A stretch of DNA of 64,000 bases from Sinorhizobium kostiense (GCF_017874595.1 NZ_JAGILA010000004.1:310001-374000), one strand, 5' to 3'; shown: positions 34,146 to 43,297, counted from the stretch's first letter. Program-made: numbers and translations. The notes: generated by a model not told the origin, from the sequence alone.

Positions 34146-35273
34146 ATGCAGTTCGCTCCGCAACAGGATGAGGCCCTGAAAGCCGTTTCGCGCTGGCTGA
34201 AAGAAGGCCGCTCACAGCTTTTCCGGCTGTTCGGCTATGCCGGCACCGGCAAGACGACGCTTGCGCGGCATTTCGCGGAGCATGTCGACGGCGAGGTGCT
34301 GTTTGCCGCTTTCACCGGCAAGGCGGCGCAGGTGCTCCGCTCGAAAGGTGCCTCCAACGCCAAGACGATCCACTCGCTGATCTACCGGCCACGCGGCGAG
34401 GAGGAGGTGGAGGACGAGCAGACCGGCAAGACGTCGATCGCGCCGATGTTCGCCATCAACCGCCAGAGCCCGGTCGCGAAAGCGGCGCTGATCATCGTCG
34501 ACGAATGCTCGATGGTGGACGAGGCGCTCGGCAAGGACCTCATGAGCTTCGGCACGCCGATCCTCGTACTTGGAGATCCCGGGCAATTGCCGCCAGTATC
34601 AGGCGGTGGTTATTTCACCAATCACGAGCCGGATTATCTATTGACCGAGATCCACCGCCAGGCCCGCGACAACCCGATCATCCAGCTCGCCATGAATGTG
34701 CGCGAAGGCAAGGAGATCATGCATGGCGACTACGGCACGGCGCAGGTCATCTCGAAGGCCGAAGTGACACAGCCGCTGGTGCTGGAGGCCGATCAGGTTC
34801 TGGTCGGCACCAACCGCACCCGGCGGCGCTATAACCAGCGCTTGCGCGAACTCAAAGGCTTTACCAGCGAATATCCGCAATCCGGCGACAAGCTCGTCTG
34901 CTTGAGGAATGATCCGGCCAAGGGCTTGCTCAACGGCTCGCTCTGGCAGGCGATGAGCGCATCGAAGGAAACCGTGAAGCCGGGAATCAACCTGATGATC
35001 CGGCCTGAAGATGACGACATGGATCGAGGTGCTGCGAAGATCAAGCTCCTGAAGGCGGCCTTCGAAGATGTCGAGGGCGAAATCCCCTGGTCCACCCGCA
35101 AGCGCTACGACGAGTTCGACTACGGCTATGCGCTCACCGTGCACAAGGCGCAGGGCTCACAGTGGGACAATGTCGTCCTCTTCGACGAGAGCTTTGCGTT
35201 CCGCGACACGCGGGAACGCTGGCTCTACACCGGGATCACGCGCGCGGCGGAGCGGCTGACGATCGTTAGGTGA
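34146..35273 (+). CDS. RecD-like DNA helicase
   Basis: A 375-residue superfamily-1 helicase of the short RecD2/Dda type. Walker A is GYAGTGKTTL (30-39), Walker B IIVDECSMVDE (116-126), motif III GDPGQLPPV (143-151), and the C-terminal UvrD_C_2 motif YALTVHKAQGSQWDNVVLFDE is followed by RWLYTGITRAAERLTIV. ATG 34146 gives MQFAPQQDEALKAV; the 18 residues before it are not helicase-like. No RecB/RecC homologue is nearby, so it is a stand-alone repair or phage-type helicase. Confidence 0.9.
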   Translation: MQFAPQQDEALKAVSRWLKEGRSQLFRLFGYAGTGKTTLARHFAEHVDGEVLFAAFTGKAAQVLRSKGASNAKTIHSLIYRPRGEEEVEDEQTGKTSIAPMFAINRQSPVAKAALIIVDECSMVDEALGKDLMSFGTPILVLGDPGQLPPVSGGGYFTNHEPDYLLTEIHRQARDNPIIQLAMNVREGKEIMHGDYGTAQVISKAEVTQPLVLEADQVLVGTNRTRRRYNQRLRELKGFTSEYPQSGDKLVCLRNDPAKGLLNGSLWQAMSASKETVKPGINLMIRPEDDDMDRGAAKIKLLKAAFEDVEGEIPWSTRKRYDEFDYGYALTVHKAQGSQWDNVVLFDESFAFRDTRERWLYTGITRAAERLTIVR

Positions 35274-35286
35274 GGAGCCAAGCTGA

Positions 35287-35919
35287 TCAGCCTTTTTGCA
35301 AGGCGAGATGGGCTCCCAATCCCATGAGGGTGACGCCGCCGGCCCGCTGAACGAGGCGCTGCGCGTGCGATGAGCGCTTCAGCCTCGATACGACGGCACC
35401 GGCGAGCATGACGCAGACAATGTCGGCCGACGTGAACATCAGATTGACGATCGTCCCGAGGACGACAAACTGCGCCCAGACGGGAAGCGCCGAAGACGCG
35501 TCGATGAATTGCGGCAGGAAGGCCACGAAGAAGATTGCGGTTTTAGGATTGAGAACCTCGACGACGATGCTTTCGAGCAGCGCGCGCTGACCGGACTTGC
35601 GGTGCGCCTGCGGGAAAGCGACGTGGCCCGGCGTCCTGGCGCGGAAGAGGGAAATGCCGAGCCAGATCAAATAGGCAGCGCCGGCCAGTTTGACGGCCAG
35701 ATACAGTGTCGGAACGGCGTGAAAGAGGACTGAAAGTCCCGCGGCAGCGGCAGCAACGTGGATATAGCCGCCAATGTGGATACCGAGTGCCGCCATCAGG
35801 CCGGACCAGCGCCCACGCGCCATGGTCTGGGCTGCAGCGTAGAGCATGGCTGGGCCGGGAACATAGGCGAAAACGGCAGTGGTGATCAGAAAGCTGATCA
35901 GCAGTCCAGTCGACGGCAT
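35287..35919 (-). CDS. LysE/RhtB family exporter
   Basis: A 210-residue, six-helix amino-acid or metabolite efflux protein: LLISFLITTAVFAYVPGPAMLYAAAQTMARGRWSGLMAALGIHIGGYIH is the family N-terminus with the conserved PGP; LEVLNPKTAIFF-like text appears as VVEVLNPKTAIFFVAFLPQFID. ATG 35919 (MPSTGLLIS) has GAGGAAAAGC before it. Converges with the helicase. Substrate unknown. Confidence 0.9.
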   Translation of the reverse strand: MPSTGLLISFLITTAVFAYVPGPAMLYAAAQTMARGRWSGLMAALGIHIGGYIHVAAAAAGLSVLFHAVPTLYLAVKLAGAAYLIWLGISLFRARTPGHVAFPQAHRKSGQRALLESIVVEVLNPKTAIFFVAFLPQFIDASSALPVWAQFVVLGTIVNLMFTSADIVCVMLAGAVVSRLKRSSHAQRLVQRAGGVTLMGLGAHLALQKG

Positions 35920-36272
35920 TGCTTTTCCTCGTGCGGCACCGATAGCGGTGCGGCCAACTATAACTAACATAGAATTGGCGTCGACAAGGAAAAGTTGCCC
36001 CTTTTCACCGAATCGCCCAGTCGTTCACCCTTGTTGGCCGCGGCCGCAACCGCGTTTCGCCTAAATTGCTAACGAGCGGTTGCATGCAACCTGCCGCCGA
36101 TTGACATCTGTCCGCCGGACGGTCAGCCTTCACCTGACATTTTGGCAGCATGGCACGGACGAGCGCCCCCACGCGAGCCACCCAGAGGGCATCAAGAACA
36201 CAAGAACGCTATACTTTTCACATTTTCGAAGCGCGCGCCTGACGAGTGCGTTGCCGATGGCGGGAGTGGTGC
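35920..36272. other. Intergenic region before the YcaO-TfuA operon
   Basis: About 350 bases between divergent genes. No gene is supported; frames here are short and lack ribosome sites. It must hold the promoter of the operon starting at 36273, but I see no clear -35/-10 pair. The stretch 36180-36240 (AAGAACACAAGAACGCTATACTTTTCACATTTTC) is locally A/T-rich, and CTATACT at 36209 is a possible -10. Confidence 0.35.
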
Positions 36273-39200
36273 ATGCTGCGCGAAAGCCGGACCAACACAC
36301 CACGGAAAGCGGCCAGCCGCGCCAAACGCGCAGGCAGTGTTTTGGCGCATGGGGGCGAGCGGCGCATCGTCACGGCGCTCTGCTACGACCTTGTCGGGTC
36401 GACCGATCTCCTGCATCTCATGGATATCGAAGACTACCAGGAACTGATGCTGACGTTTCAGCGGGCGGCAAAACAGGCGATCGCCTCTCACTCCGGCGTC
36501 ATGCAGCACGAAGCGGGCGACGGCGGGGTCGCACTCTTTCCGATCGGGCTCGATGCGAGAGATGCGGCGTCGCTTGCCATCCGGGCGGGGCTGGCGATCG
36601 TCGACGCATGCGAGCGTGTCGGCCGGGAAGGCAGGCGGGAGGACTTGCGTGTTCGTGTCGGCATTGCCACCTCGATCGCTCTCGTCAGGGATCAGTGGCA
36701 GGACAGCGGCACGGAGGAGCCGGTCACCGGCGCCGCACTCGCCATGGCTGCCCGCCTCGAGGCAATCGCCGATCCAAACAGCGTTCTCGTATCCGAGGAC
36801 ACGCGCAATCTCGCCGGCCGCTCGCATGCGTTCGTGTTCCAGGGCAGCAAGGCGCTCAAAGGCTTCGCCGCGCCGGAAAAGGTCTGGCGTGCGCTCGAAC
36901 ACAAGATCGAGGTCGACCGTTTCTACGCCTATGGCAGGGTGGCAGGTCCGCTCATCAATCGCGAACACGAGCTGAAGACGATTGCCGGGGCCTGGGATGG
37001 CGTGCTTGCAGGGCACGGGGCGGCCATTCTCATGCAGGGTGAGGCCGGTATCGGCAAATCCCGTTTGCTCAGGGAACTGCGCCGGCGTACGCGGGATCGG
37101 CGAGCAAAGCTGTTCTTCTTTCAGTGCCTGCCTGGCGGGCTGCGTTCGACGCTTCATCCCTTGCTGCACAGTTTCCCGGCTGCGTTGTCGCAGGGTGGGC
37201 AGATGGGCCCCACAGCGTCCGCCGTGCAGGCGCTGTTCGAACGCAATGGTATCTTCGATCCGGAGGTTACGCAGGTCTTCGCCTATCTGCTTGGCGCGCA
37301 GGGGAGGAGCCAGCTTCTTTCGAACGAGAGCCCCAAGGCGATCCGCGAAAGGGCGCATAGCGCCGTGCGCCGCGCGCTGGAGGCAATCTGCCGCAACGGG
37401 CCGATCGTCGTCGCCGTGGAGGATGTCCACTGGATCGATCCGACTTCCCAAGACCTGCTTGGCGAGGTCGCGCGGATCATCGATCGATATCCAGTTTTCC
37501 TCGTCGTTACGTCCCGGCCCGGCATGCCTTGCGAATGGCTGGCCCCGGCAAGACCCACGCGCCTGTCTTTGCAGCCGCTTGACCGCGACGAGACGAAAAG
37601 GGCGATAGAGGCGAAGTGGCCGCAGCATCGCTTGGCAATGCTTCCCGACCTCTTCGAGGTGACGGAGCGAATCTCTGGCGGCATCCCCCTGTTCATCGAA
37701 GAGATCTGCCAATGGGTTGCGCAGAAGGCCGGTGTCGACAAGAGTTCGCTGGCGGACAGCATCAAGCCGGCCCATCTGTCGGCATTCGAGGCCATACTCG
37801 ATGCCCGGCTGGAACATCTCGGATCGGCGAGGGACGTGGCGCGGGCGGCGGCGGTTGCCGGTACCCAGGCGACGTTGCCACTGCTTCGCGCACTGCTGCC
37901 CGACTTCGGCAAGAAGGCGATCGCAAGTGCAGCCGACATGCTGTGCGAAACCGGGTTCCTGACGCGCGTAAGAGCACCGGGACGCACAGCCTACGGCTTT
38001 CGTCACGTGCTGATCCAGGAGACGATCTACAACGCGCTGCTGCGCAAGCAGCGACAGGTGTTGCACCGGCGGTTTTATGCCGCCGTCAGCCACAATCGCG
38101 GCATGGCGACCTGGGTCGACACGGGCAGGCTCGCAGAGCATGCGGAGCGGGCGGGGCTCCTGGAGGAGGCGATCGAACTGTTCATCGCGGCCGGAAAGGA
38201 AAGCTCGAGCCGGTCGGCGATGATCGAGGCTCGGCAATATCTCGAACACGCTGTCGTTCTTTGCGGGCAATTGGGCGATGGCCGCGCGGTCGAGCCGCTG
38301 CAGCTTTCGGCGCTGACGGCGCTTGGCCCCGTCCTGACCGGACTTGTCGGACTGAATTCACCGCCCGCACGCAAGCTTTACGAAGACGGTGTGGAGATCG
38401 CCCGCAGGCAGCCGATGGAGGAGCAGTCCAAGTGGTTCCCGATCTACTGGGGTTGGTGGCTCACCGGTTCGGATTTTCGCGTCATGCATGATCGCGCCCT
38501 CGAGGTGCAGTCGATGCTGGCGAAGGCCGACGATCCGGAAATCCGGCTTCAGGTCAATCATTGTATCTGGGCGATCGATTTCAACCTTGGACGGCATCGG
38601 GAGACGCAGGAGGCGATCCGGGCGGGGCTCGCCCTCTATGACGAAAAAAGGGCGAAGAGCAGCCGAACGGAGTTCGGCGGTCATGACGCGAAGGTCTGCG
38701 GTCTCGGCCAGCTGGCGCTCTCCCTGTGGCTGACCGGCCAGACGAAAGCGTCCGACGCAGCGCTCGCGAGAATGATCGCCTTCGTCGACCGGATCGCACA
38801 CGCGCCGAGCAAGGCGCATTCGCTCGATACGGAAGCGGTCTCCGCCTTCTACCGCGAAGATTTCGAGCGTCTGGCCGATGTCTCGGCACGCATGGCGGAT
38901 TTTGCCGGAAAGCACGCGATGCAATCCCTGTCCGGCTTGTCTCGCTTGTTTGGCGGCTGGGCGGAGGCACATCGGGGCGCGCTTCAACACGGGCACGACA
39001 CATTCTGTGAAGGGCTGACGCTCCTCAGAAGCCTCGGTGCGGTGGCGGACCTGCCGATCTATCTTTACATGCACGCCACCTTGCTGGGGCTTGCCGGCAA
39101 GTTCGAAGCGGCGATCGACATTGCAAACGAGGCAATCGCAAAGGCCGAAGAAACCGGCCATGCCTACTGGCTGGCGGAACTGCACCGATGCCGCGCCATG

Positions 39201-39347
39201 CTCCATGCGCGAGCCGGGGTTCGCGGGGGAGCGCTCGCCGCTGACCTGCGCTCCGCCGTGGAGATCGCCGAAACCCAGGGAGCAAGGACCTTGCGAAGGC
39301 GCGCCAAGGAGTCGATCCGGGAGCTTGGCGTTGCCATCAGGGGCTGA
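36273..39347 (+). CDS. Class III cyclase-like/AAA ATPase/TPR regulator of YcaO operon
   Basis: A 1024-residue three-part protein. Residues about 28-215 form a class III nucleotide-cyclase homology domain (RRIVTALCYDLVGSTDLLHL with the metal Asp, HEAGDGGVALFP, VRVGIATSIAL, GAALAMAARLEAIADPNSVLVS). A STAND-like AAA ATPase follows, with Walker A GEAGIGKS near 256-263 and Walker B IVVAVEDVHW near 378-387. The C-terminal half is a helical TPR-like repeat array. ATG 36273 has GGGAG 6 bases upstream; GTG 36246 is an alternative. It overlaps the YcaO gene by 17 bases. It may sense a ligand and control the system; cyclase activity is not proven. Confidence 0.85.
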   Translation: MLRESRTNTPRKAASRAKRAGSVLAHGGERRIVTALCYDLVGSTDLLHLMDIEDYQELMLTFQRAAKQAIASHSGVMQHEAGDGGVALFPIGLDARDAASLAIRAGLAIVDACERVGREGRREDLRVRVGIATSIALVRDQWQDSGTEEPVTGAALAMAARLEAIADPNSVLVSEDTRNLAGRSHAFVFQGSKALKGFAAPEKVWRALEHKIEVDRFYAYGRVAGPLINREHELKTIAGAWDGVLAGHGAAILMQGEAGIGKSRLLRELRRRTRDRRAKLFFFQCLPGGLRSTLHPLLHSFPAALSQGGQMGPTASAVQALFERNGIFDPEVTQVFAYLLGAQGRSQLLSNESPKAIRERAHSAVRRALEAICRNGPIVVAVEDVHWIDPTSQDLLGEVARIIDRYPVFLVVTSRPGMPCEWLAPARPTRLSLQPLDRDETKRAIEAKWPQHRLAMLPDLFEVTERISGGIPLFIEEICQWVAQKAGVDKSSLADSIKPAHLSAFEAILDARLEHLGSARDVARAAAVAGTQATLPLLRALLPDFGKKAIASAADMLCETGFLTRVRAPGRTAYGFRHVLIQETIYNALLRKQRQVLHRRFYAAVSHNRGMATWVDTGRLAEHAERAGLLEEAIELFIAAGKESSSRSAMIEARQYLEHAVVLCGQLGDGRAVEPLQLSALTALGPVLTGLVGLNSPPARKLYEDGVEIARRQPMEEQSKWFPIYWGWWLTGSDFRVMHDRALEVQSMLAKADDPEIRLQVNHCIWAIDFNLGRHRETQEAIRAGLALYDEKRAKSSRTEFGGHDAKVCGLGQLALSLWLTGQTKASDAALARMIAFVDRIAHAPSKAHSLDTEAVSAFYREDFERLADVSARMADFAGKHAMQSLSGLSRLFGGWAEAHRGALQHGHDTFCEGLTLLRSLGAVADLPIYLYMHATLLGLAGKFEAAIDIANEAIAKAEETGHAYWLAELHRCRAMLHARAGVRGGALAADLRSAVEIAETQGARTLRRRAKESIRELGVAIRG

Positions 39348-40542
39348 AAGACCGGACTTCAACGAAGCCCTTTCCGATCTTCATGGGGCGATCGTTTCCG
39401 GTCTGCACGTACCCCTCGGTCAGGAGCGGTGCGCAGAGGACGTCGAGCATCGCTTCCTTGCGCTCGTGCCGCTTTGCCGGCGTGCACGGATAACACGGAT
39501 CGGCGACCTGACCGGCCTTGACCGCATCGGGCTTCCGGTCGTGCAGGCCGTCCGGCCCGGTGCTCTCTCCGAGGTGACGGCCTTGGGGCGGGGTCTCTCG
39601 AAAGCGGAGGCAGCGGTGGGCGCGGTCATGGAAGCGCTCGAGCGCTACTTTGCGGAGGCGATCCCGGCCGAGCGGACACTCGTCGCGACGGCCGCCGAAC
39701 TCGGTCTTGCCGGCGGAATGTTCGAAACTCTTCTGGCGGGCGGGCGAGGGGACACGTGGCGCTCGAAGCGGATACGATGGATCCGTGGCCTCGATGTCGT
39801 CAGCGGGTCCGTGCTGCCGGTCCCCCTGGAACTCGTGCACACATGCTATAGCGATCCGCCTCCCGCTGATGATGGCCTGTTCCTCAGAACGACGACGGGC
39901 CTTGCCTGCCACTGGGATGGCCGCCGTGCATTTCTGCATGGACTGTTCGAGTGCATCGAGCGCGACGCCATCGCCCGCGCCTTCGCGACCCACGGCTTCT
40001 TCGACCGCTGGCGCATCGCCGCCACCGATCTTGGTGACGGCGTCGCGCACATCCTGTCGGTCGCCGGTTCCTGCGGCGTCTCCTTCGGGTTTTGGCTCGC
40101 CCCGTCACCGACAGGCATTCCGGTCGTCTGGTGCCAGACGATCGAAACAGGCGCCGGAGAGCCGATCCTGGCGCTTCCGACCGAAGGCTACGCGGCCGGC
40201 CCCGACCTTGCGACGGCGGCTGCGAGCGCCATGCTGGAGGCGCTCGCAGCGCGGGCGGGGGCGATCTCCGGCGCGCGTGACGATCAAACGCGCAGGCACT
40301 ACAGGAGAAGCCGCGACGCCGCCGTCGCGTCGGCTCGCCAGCTTATCCTTGAGGCGACGCCTCCGACGACCGCGGCGGCGGAAATCGTCTCGACGAGCGA
40401 CCTCGCAGCGCTAATCGACAGCGTCACATCCGCAGGGTTGGGCCCGATCCTGGCCGTGCCGGTCGGGAAGGATGATGAAACCGGCGTAGAATGCGTGCGA
40501 ACCATCCTTGCCGGCGCCCGGCCGTTCTTCGAATTGCGGTGA
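39331..40542 (+). CDS. YcaO-domain cyclodehydratase/thioamidase-like enzyme
   Basis: ATP-dependent backbone-modifying enzyme of the YcaO superfamily, which activates peptide amides to make azolines or thioamides. Residues 43-75 (FLALVPLCRRARITRIGDLTGLDRIGLPVVQAVRP) open the domain. The ATP/Mg motif GRGLSKAEAAVGAVMEALERY spans 86-106; a second motif, FLHGLFECIERDAIAR, is at 201-216. The C-terminus lacks the PxPxP of azole-forming enzymes. TTG 39331, with GGGAG 7 bases before it, gives 403 residues and a 17-base overlap with the regulator gene; no ATG lies near the expected N-terminus. It is paired with TfuA, as in thioamide systems. Confidence 0.92.
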   Translation: MPSGAERPDFNEALSDLHGAIVSGLHVPLGQERCAEDVEHRFLALVPLCRRARITRIGDLTGLDRIGLPVVQAVRPGALSEVTALGRGLSKAEAAVGAVMEALERYFAEAIPAERTLVATAAELGLAGGMFETLLAGGRGDTWRSKRIRWIRGLDVVSGSVLPVPLELVHTCYSDPPPADDGLFLRTTTGLACHWDGRRAFLHGLFECIERDAIARAFATHGFFDRWRIAATDLGDGVAHILSVAGSCGVSFGFWLAPSPTGIPVVWCQTIETGAGEPILALPTEGYAAGPDLATAAASAMLEALAARAGAISGARDDQTRRHYRRSRDAAVASARQLILEATPPTTAAAEIVSTSDLAALIDSVTSAGLGPILAVPVGKDDETGVECVRTILAGARPFFELR

Positions 40543-40550
40543 GAAGCGAA

Positions 40551-41312
40551 ATGGCCGACACGAAGGTCGATGCTCCGATCCTGGTCTTCCTGGGCCCGAC
40601 GCTGCGTCTCGGCGAGGCGCAGCATGCGCTCGACGCCATCTACCTGCAGCCTGCCGCGCAAGGGGATATCCTGCTCGCCGCCCATGCTTTTCGCCCGCGC
40701 GCCATGGTGCTGATTGACGGACAGTTCGAGGACCGGCCCGCCGTTCGCCACAAGGAAATCCTCTGGGCGATGGCGCAGGGAATCGTGATGATCGGCGCCG
40801 CCAGCATGGGCGCGCTCAGAGCGGCGGAGCTCAACGATTTCGGCATGACCGGCGTCGGCCTGATCTACCGGTGGTATCGACGCTGGAGACTTGCTCCGGA
40901 CGATGCCGTGGCCGTCCATTCCGGACCGCCGGAGCTTGGCTTTGTTCCGCTGACCGATTCCCTTGTCGATCTGCAGCGAAGCTTTTCCGTCTTGATGCGC
41001 GGCAAGCTCATCACGCCTGCCGAGCGCGACGAACTCACAGTGACTGCGCGAGGCCTCAACTTCCGCGACCGCACCCTTGCGGCCGTGCTGGACAGGGCAG
41101 GTTGGCCGGCCGAGAGGGTCCAGCGCCTTCGCCATGAGATGGTGGGCCAGAAGCGGCGGGATGCGCTCGCCGCGCTGCGGGCTGCGCCGGCACTTGCGCA
41201 AGAAGCGAAAGCGATGCGGCGGGAAGCCGGATGGGTCGCGACCAATACCTTTCTCAGAGACCTCGAAGCCAGCGGCATTGACATAAAATTAGTGAACACT
41301 TATAAATTGTAG
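40551..41312 (+). CDS. TfuA-like protein, YcaO partner
   Basis: A 253-residue TfuA-core protein, named for the trifolitoxin cluster; TfuA partners stimulate YcaO thioamidation. The signature is nearly complete: ILVFLGPTLRLGEAQHAL, AAQGDILLA, MVLIDGQFEDRPAVRHKEILWAMAQGIVMIGAASMGALRAAELNDFGMTGVGLIYRWYR, then AVHSGPPELGFVPLTDSLVDLQ. The C-terminal 100 residues are helical. ATG 40551 is 8 bases after the YcaO stop, so the pair is one unit. Confidence 0.92.
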   Translation: MADTKVDAPILVFLGPTLRLGEAQHALDAIYLQPAAQGDILLAAHAFRPRAMVLIDGQFEDRPAVRHKEILWAMAQGIVMIGAASMGALRAAELNDFGMTGVGLIYRWYRRWRLAPDDAVAVHSGPPELGFVPLTDSLVDLQRSFSVLMRGKLITPAERDELTVTARGLNFRDRTLAAVLDRAGWPAERVQRLRHEMVGQKRRDALAALRAAPALAQEAKAMRREAGWVATNTFLRDLEASGIDIKLVNTYKL

Positions 41313-41347
41313 CCGCCGGATTTTCTAATCGAGGGGGCAATGGTGCG

Positions 41348-42532
41348 ATGCGCTTGCTTCGAGACGAGGCCCTCCAAACCGGTGCCAGCCGTTTAGGCAC
41401 GCGCTTCTGGATATTTCCCCAACCTCCCTTCATCCCCGGATATGAACAACCGGACCGCGTCTGGTTGCCGATCCCCGCGGATGAGATCGGGGCCGGGCCC
41501 AGCGACGCGACGATGTATGTCGTCGATCCGCTTTTCGACAAGCGACCCTATGGCCTTGATCGGCTGCCGCCGTTCGAGGGGGCCGCGCGTCCGCCGGCAG
41601 AAGCCGGGCCGGACCGCCATTTCGACAGCATTTCGCCGGAGTCGCGGGAGTTCCTCGCCGTTCATGCCTATGCGTGCGTGCACTTTGTTCTTTCGATCTG
41701 GCAGAGCTATCTCGGGCGGCCGGTCCGCTGGTTCTTCGATCAGACGTTTCCCCGGCTCGAGATCGTCGCCCTGGCGAATTGGGACAATGCGCAGGCGGGC
41801 TACGGTTTTCTCGAACTGGGCGTGTCGGACAGGGACGGGATAAGGCGGCCCTATGCGTTGAATTTCGACACGATCGCCCACGAGGTCGGGCATCTCATTC
41901 TCCTCTCCGAAACCGGCGTGCCGACGGGCATCTCGCGCGAAGCCGACTTCTTTCCGTTTTCGGAGGCTTTCTCCGATGCCGTGTCGCTCATTTCATTCCT
42001 GCATTTCGACTCCGCCATCGAGCGATTGCTGCGGCGAACGAGAGGCAACCTCCTGCTTTTTAATGAGCTCAATCGATTTGCGGAGACGAGCCCCGAGACC
42101 CAGGTTCGCCTCGCCACCAATTTTCGCCGTATGTCAGAGGTGACCCGCGAGGCGCACGATCGCGCGCTTCCCTTCGTCGGCGCCATCTTCGACACCATCG
42201 TCGAGCTTTATCATCGCGAACTGGTCGCTCGCGGCTGCGCCGACAGCCGGCTCCTCGATGTCGATCTTCGGGAACTGGATCAAGGCGACTTCGATCGGTT
42301 CCGGGCTGCGACGGCCGAGGCCTTTCAGACAAGGCCGATGATCTTCGAACTGGCGCTGACCGCCGCCCGCGATGCCGTCGGTCAGGCGCTTGCCGCGTCG
42401 CTGAGACGACTCGATCCGAGCGCGCTGCGGCTCGAAGGGGCGGCAAAGGCGGTCGTCGCCGCAGCCGGGGGCGTGGCGGCCGAGTTGTTGGATAGCAATT
42501 TCGCGTGGCGTGAGATTATCGGTCGAAGATGA
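41348..42532 (+). CDS. Thermolysin-like HExxH zinc metallopeptidase of YcaO operon
   Basis: A 394-residue protein with the zinc-protease motif TIAHEVGHLIL: His178, Glu179 and His182. The sequence FPFSEAFSDAVSLISF follows, in which Glu206 and Asp210 match the third-ligand motif (NEAxSD) of thermolysin-type gluzincins. No signal peptide or membrane segment is visible, so it should act in the cytoplasm. It follows tfuA by 35 bases and precedes the Cys-rich gene by 21. A leader-cleaving or maturation role for the modified product is an inference from context. I do not recognise a named family. Confidence 0.8.
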   Translation: MRLLRDEALQTGASRLGTRFWIFPQPPFIPGYEQPDRVWLPIPADEIGAGPSDATMYVVDPLFDKRPYGLDRLPPFEGAARPPAEAGPDRHFDSISPESREFLAVHAYACVHFVLSIWQSYLGRPVRWFFDQTFPRLEIVALANWDNAQAGYGFLELGVSDRDGIRRPYALNFDTIAHEVGHLILLSETGVPTGISREADFFPFSEAFSDAVSLISFLHFDSAIERLLRRTRGNLLLFNELNRFAETSPETQVRLATNFRRMSEVTREAHDRALPFVGAIFDTIVELYHRELVARGCADSRLLDVDLRELDQGDFDRFRAATAEAFQTRPMIFELALTAARDAVGQALAASLRRLDPSALRLEGAAKAVVAAAGGVAAELLDSNFAWREIIGRR

Positions 42533-42553
42533 AGCGAGAGGAAGGAGTGGAAC

Positions 42554-43225
42554 ATGAGCGATTGCTGCTGCCATCCTGGTGTAGGCACGAATCCAAATCC
42601 TGATGAGAAGCCGAATTACAATAGTTATAATCCCAGCGAAGTGCGTCTTTATGGTCGTCCTGCTCTGCGAAAGCTAGTGCTCTCGGATGAAGATATTGAA
42701 AAAATCACTGAAGAATTAAAGAAATCTGGGATGAGAGACGAGGATGTTGCTAACGCAACTAAAATTGTAGAAAGGTTGGTTAATTCCTCTCTTATAAATA
42801 TATATCGCAGTCAGATAATACTGACCGCAGTTGACGGTCATGGTCGGTTGGTCGAGCTTCCAGTCAATGTCAATATACCATCAGAGAACTATCAAAATGA
42901 CAAAGTACACTATATCAAGAGCATAGGGGTAATATTCGGCTACGCCTATGAGGGGCATTGCTACAAGCTGCCGAAGCCGCAGATCATGTATCTGCCTTCG
43001 GAGCCGCGAGCGATTGACGGTGGCGATTGCGGATGCGATTGCGGCTATGTCCCGGAACTTGGTTATGCCGTGTGGCAGATCGACAAGCTAGAACGCGTCA
43101 TAGCCCTCGACGTTCGTTCGGACGACGTGAAGACCCTCGTGCTCGACGAAAACCTGCCCGGCAACCGGTCTCCTATGGCCTATGCGCAAACCATGGCGCT
43201 GGCGCCGCAGCGGCATCGCGATTAA
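42554..43225 (+). CDS. Cys-rich protein, candidate substrate of the YcaO-TfuA system
   Basis: A 223-residue protein I do not recognise. Its N-terminus MSDCCCHPGVGTNPNPDEKPNYNSYNPSEV has three consecutive cysteines (4-6) and a Pro/Asn/Gly-rich stretch. A helical charged segment follows (LSDEDIEKITEELKKSG), then beta-like text, then DGGDCGCDCGY with Cys159, 161 and 163. Codons 1-135 are A/T-rich (AATATATATCGC, GAAAAAATCACT), unlike every neighbour; codons after about 138 return to the usual GC. GAGAGGAAGGAG precedes the ATG. Last gene of the operon, it could be the modified protein or a binding partner. No signal peptide. Confidence 0.72.
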   Translation: MSDCCCHPGVGTNPNPDEKPNYNSYNPSEVRLYGRPALRKLVLSDEDIEKITEELKKSGMRDEDVANATKIVERLVNSSLINIYRSQIILTAVDGHGRLVELPVNVNIPSENYQNDKVHYIKSIGVIFGYAYEGHCYKLPKPQIMYLPSEPRAIDGGDCGCDCGYVPELGYAVWQIDKLERVIALDVRSDDVKTLVLDENLPGNRSPMAYAQTMALAPQRHRD

Positions 43226-43273
43226 GACTTTGCAACTCGCGCCTTACAGAGGTAATCATATTACTTAATGGTT

Positions 43274-43297
43274 CTGTTGCAGCTTATGCCGCAACAG
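43274..43297 (+). terminator. Hairpin after the YcaO operon
   Basis: CTGTTGC (43274-43280) and GCAACAG (43291-43297) with a 10-base loop, about 50 bases after the last operon gene. There is no T-run, so it may be a weak terminator or 3-prime stabiliser. Confidence 0.35.

Noticed and set aside
36192-38270. A 692-codon minus-strand frame
   Set aside because: Antisense to the cyclase/AAA gene; no start signal, no motif, composition mirrors the sense codons.
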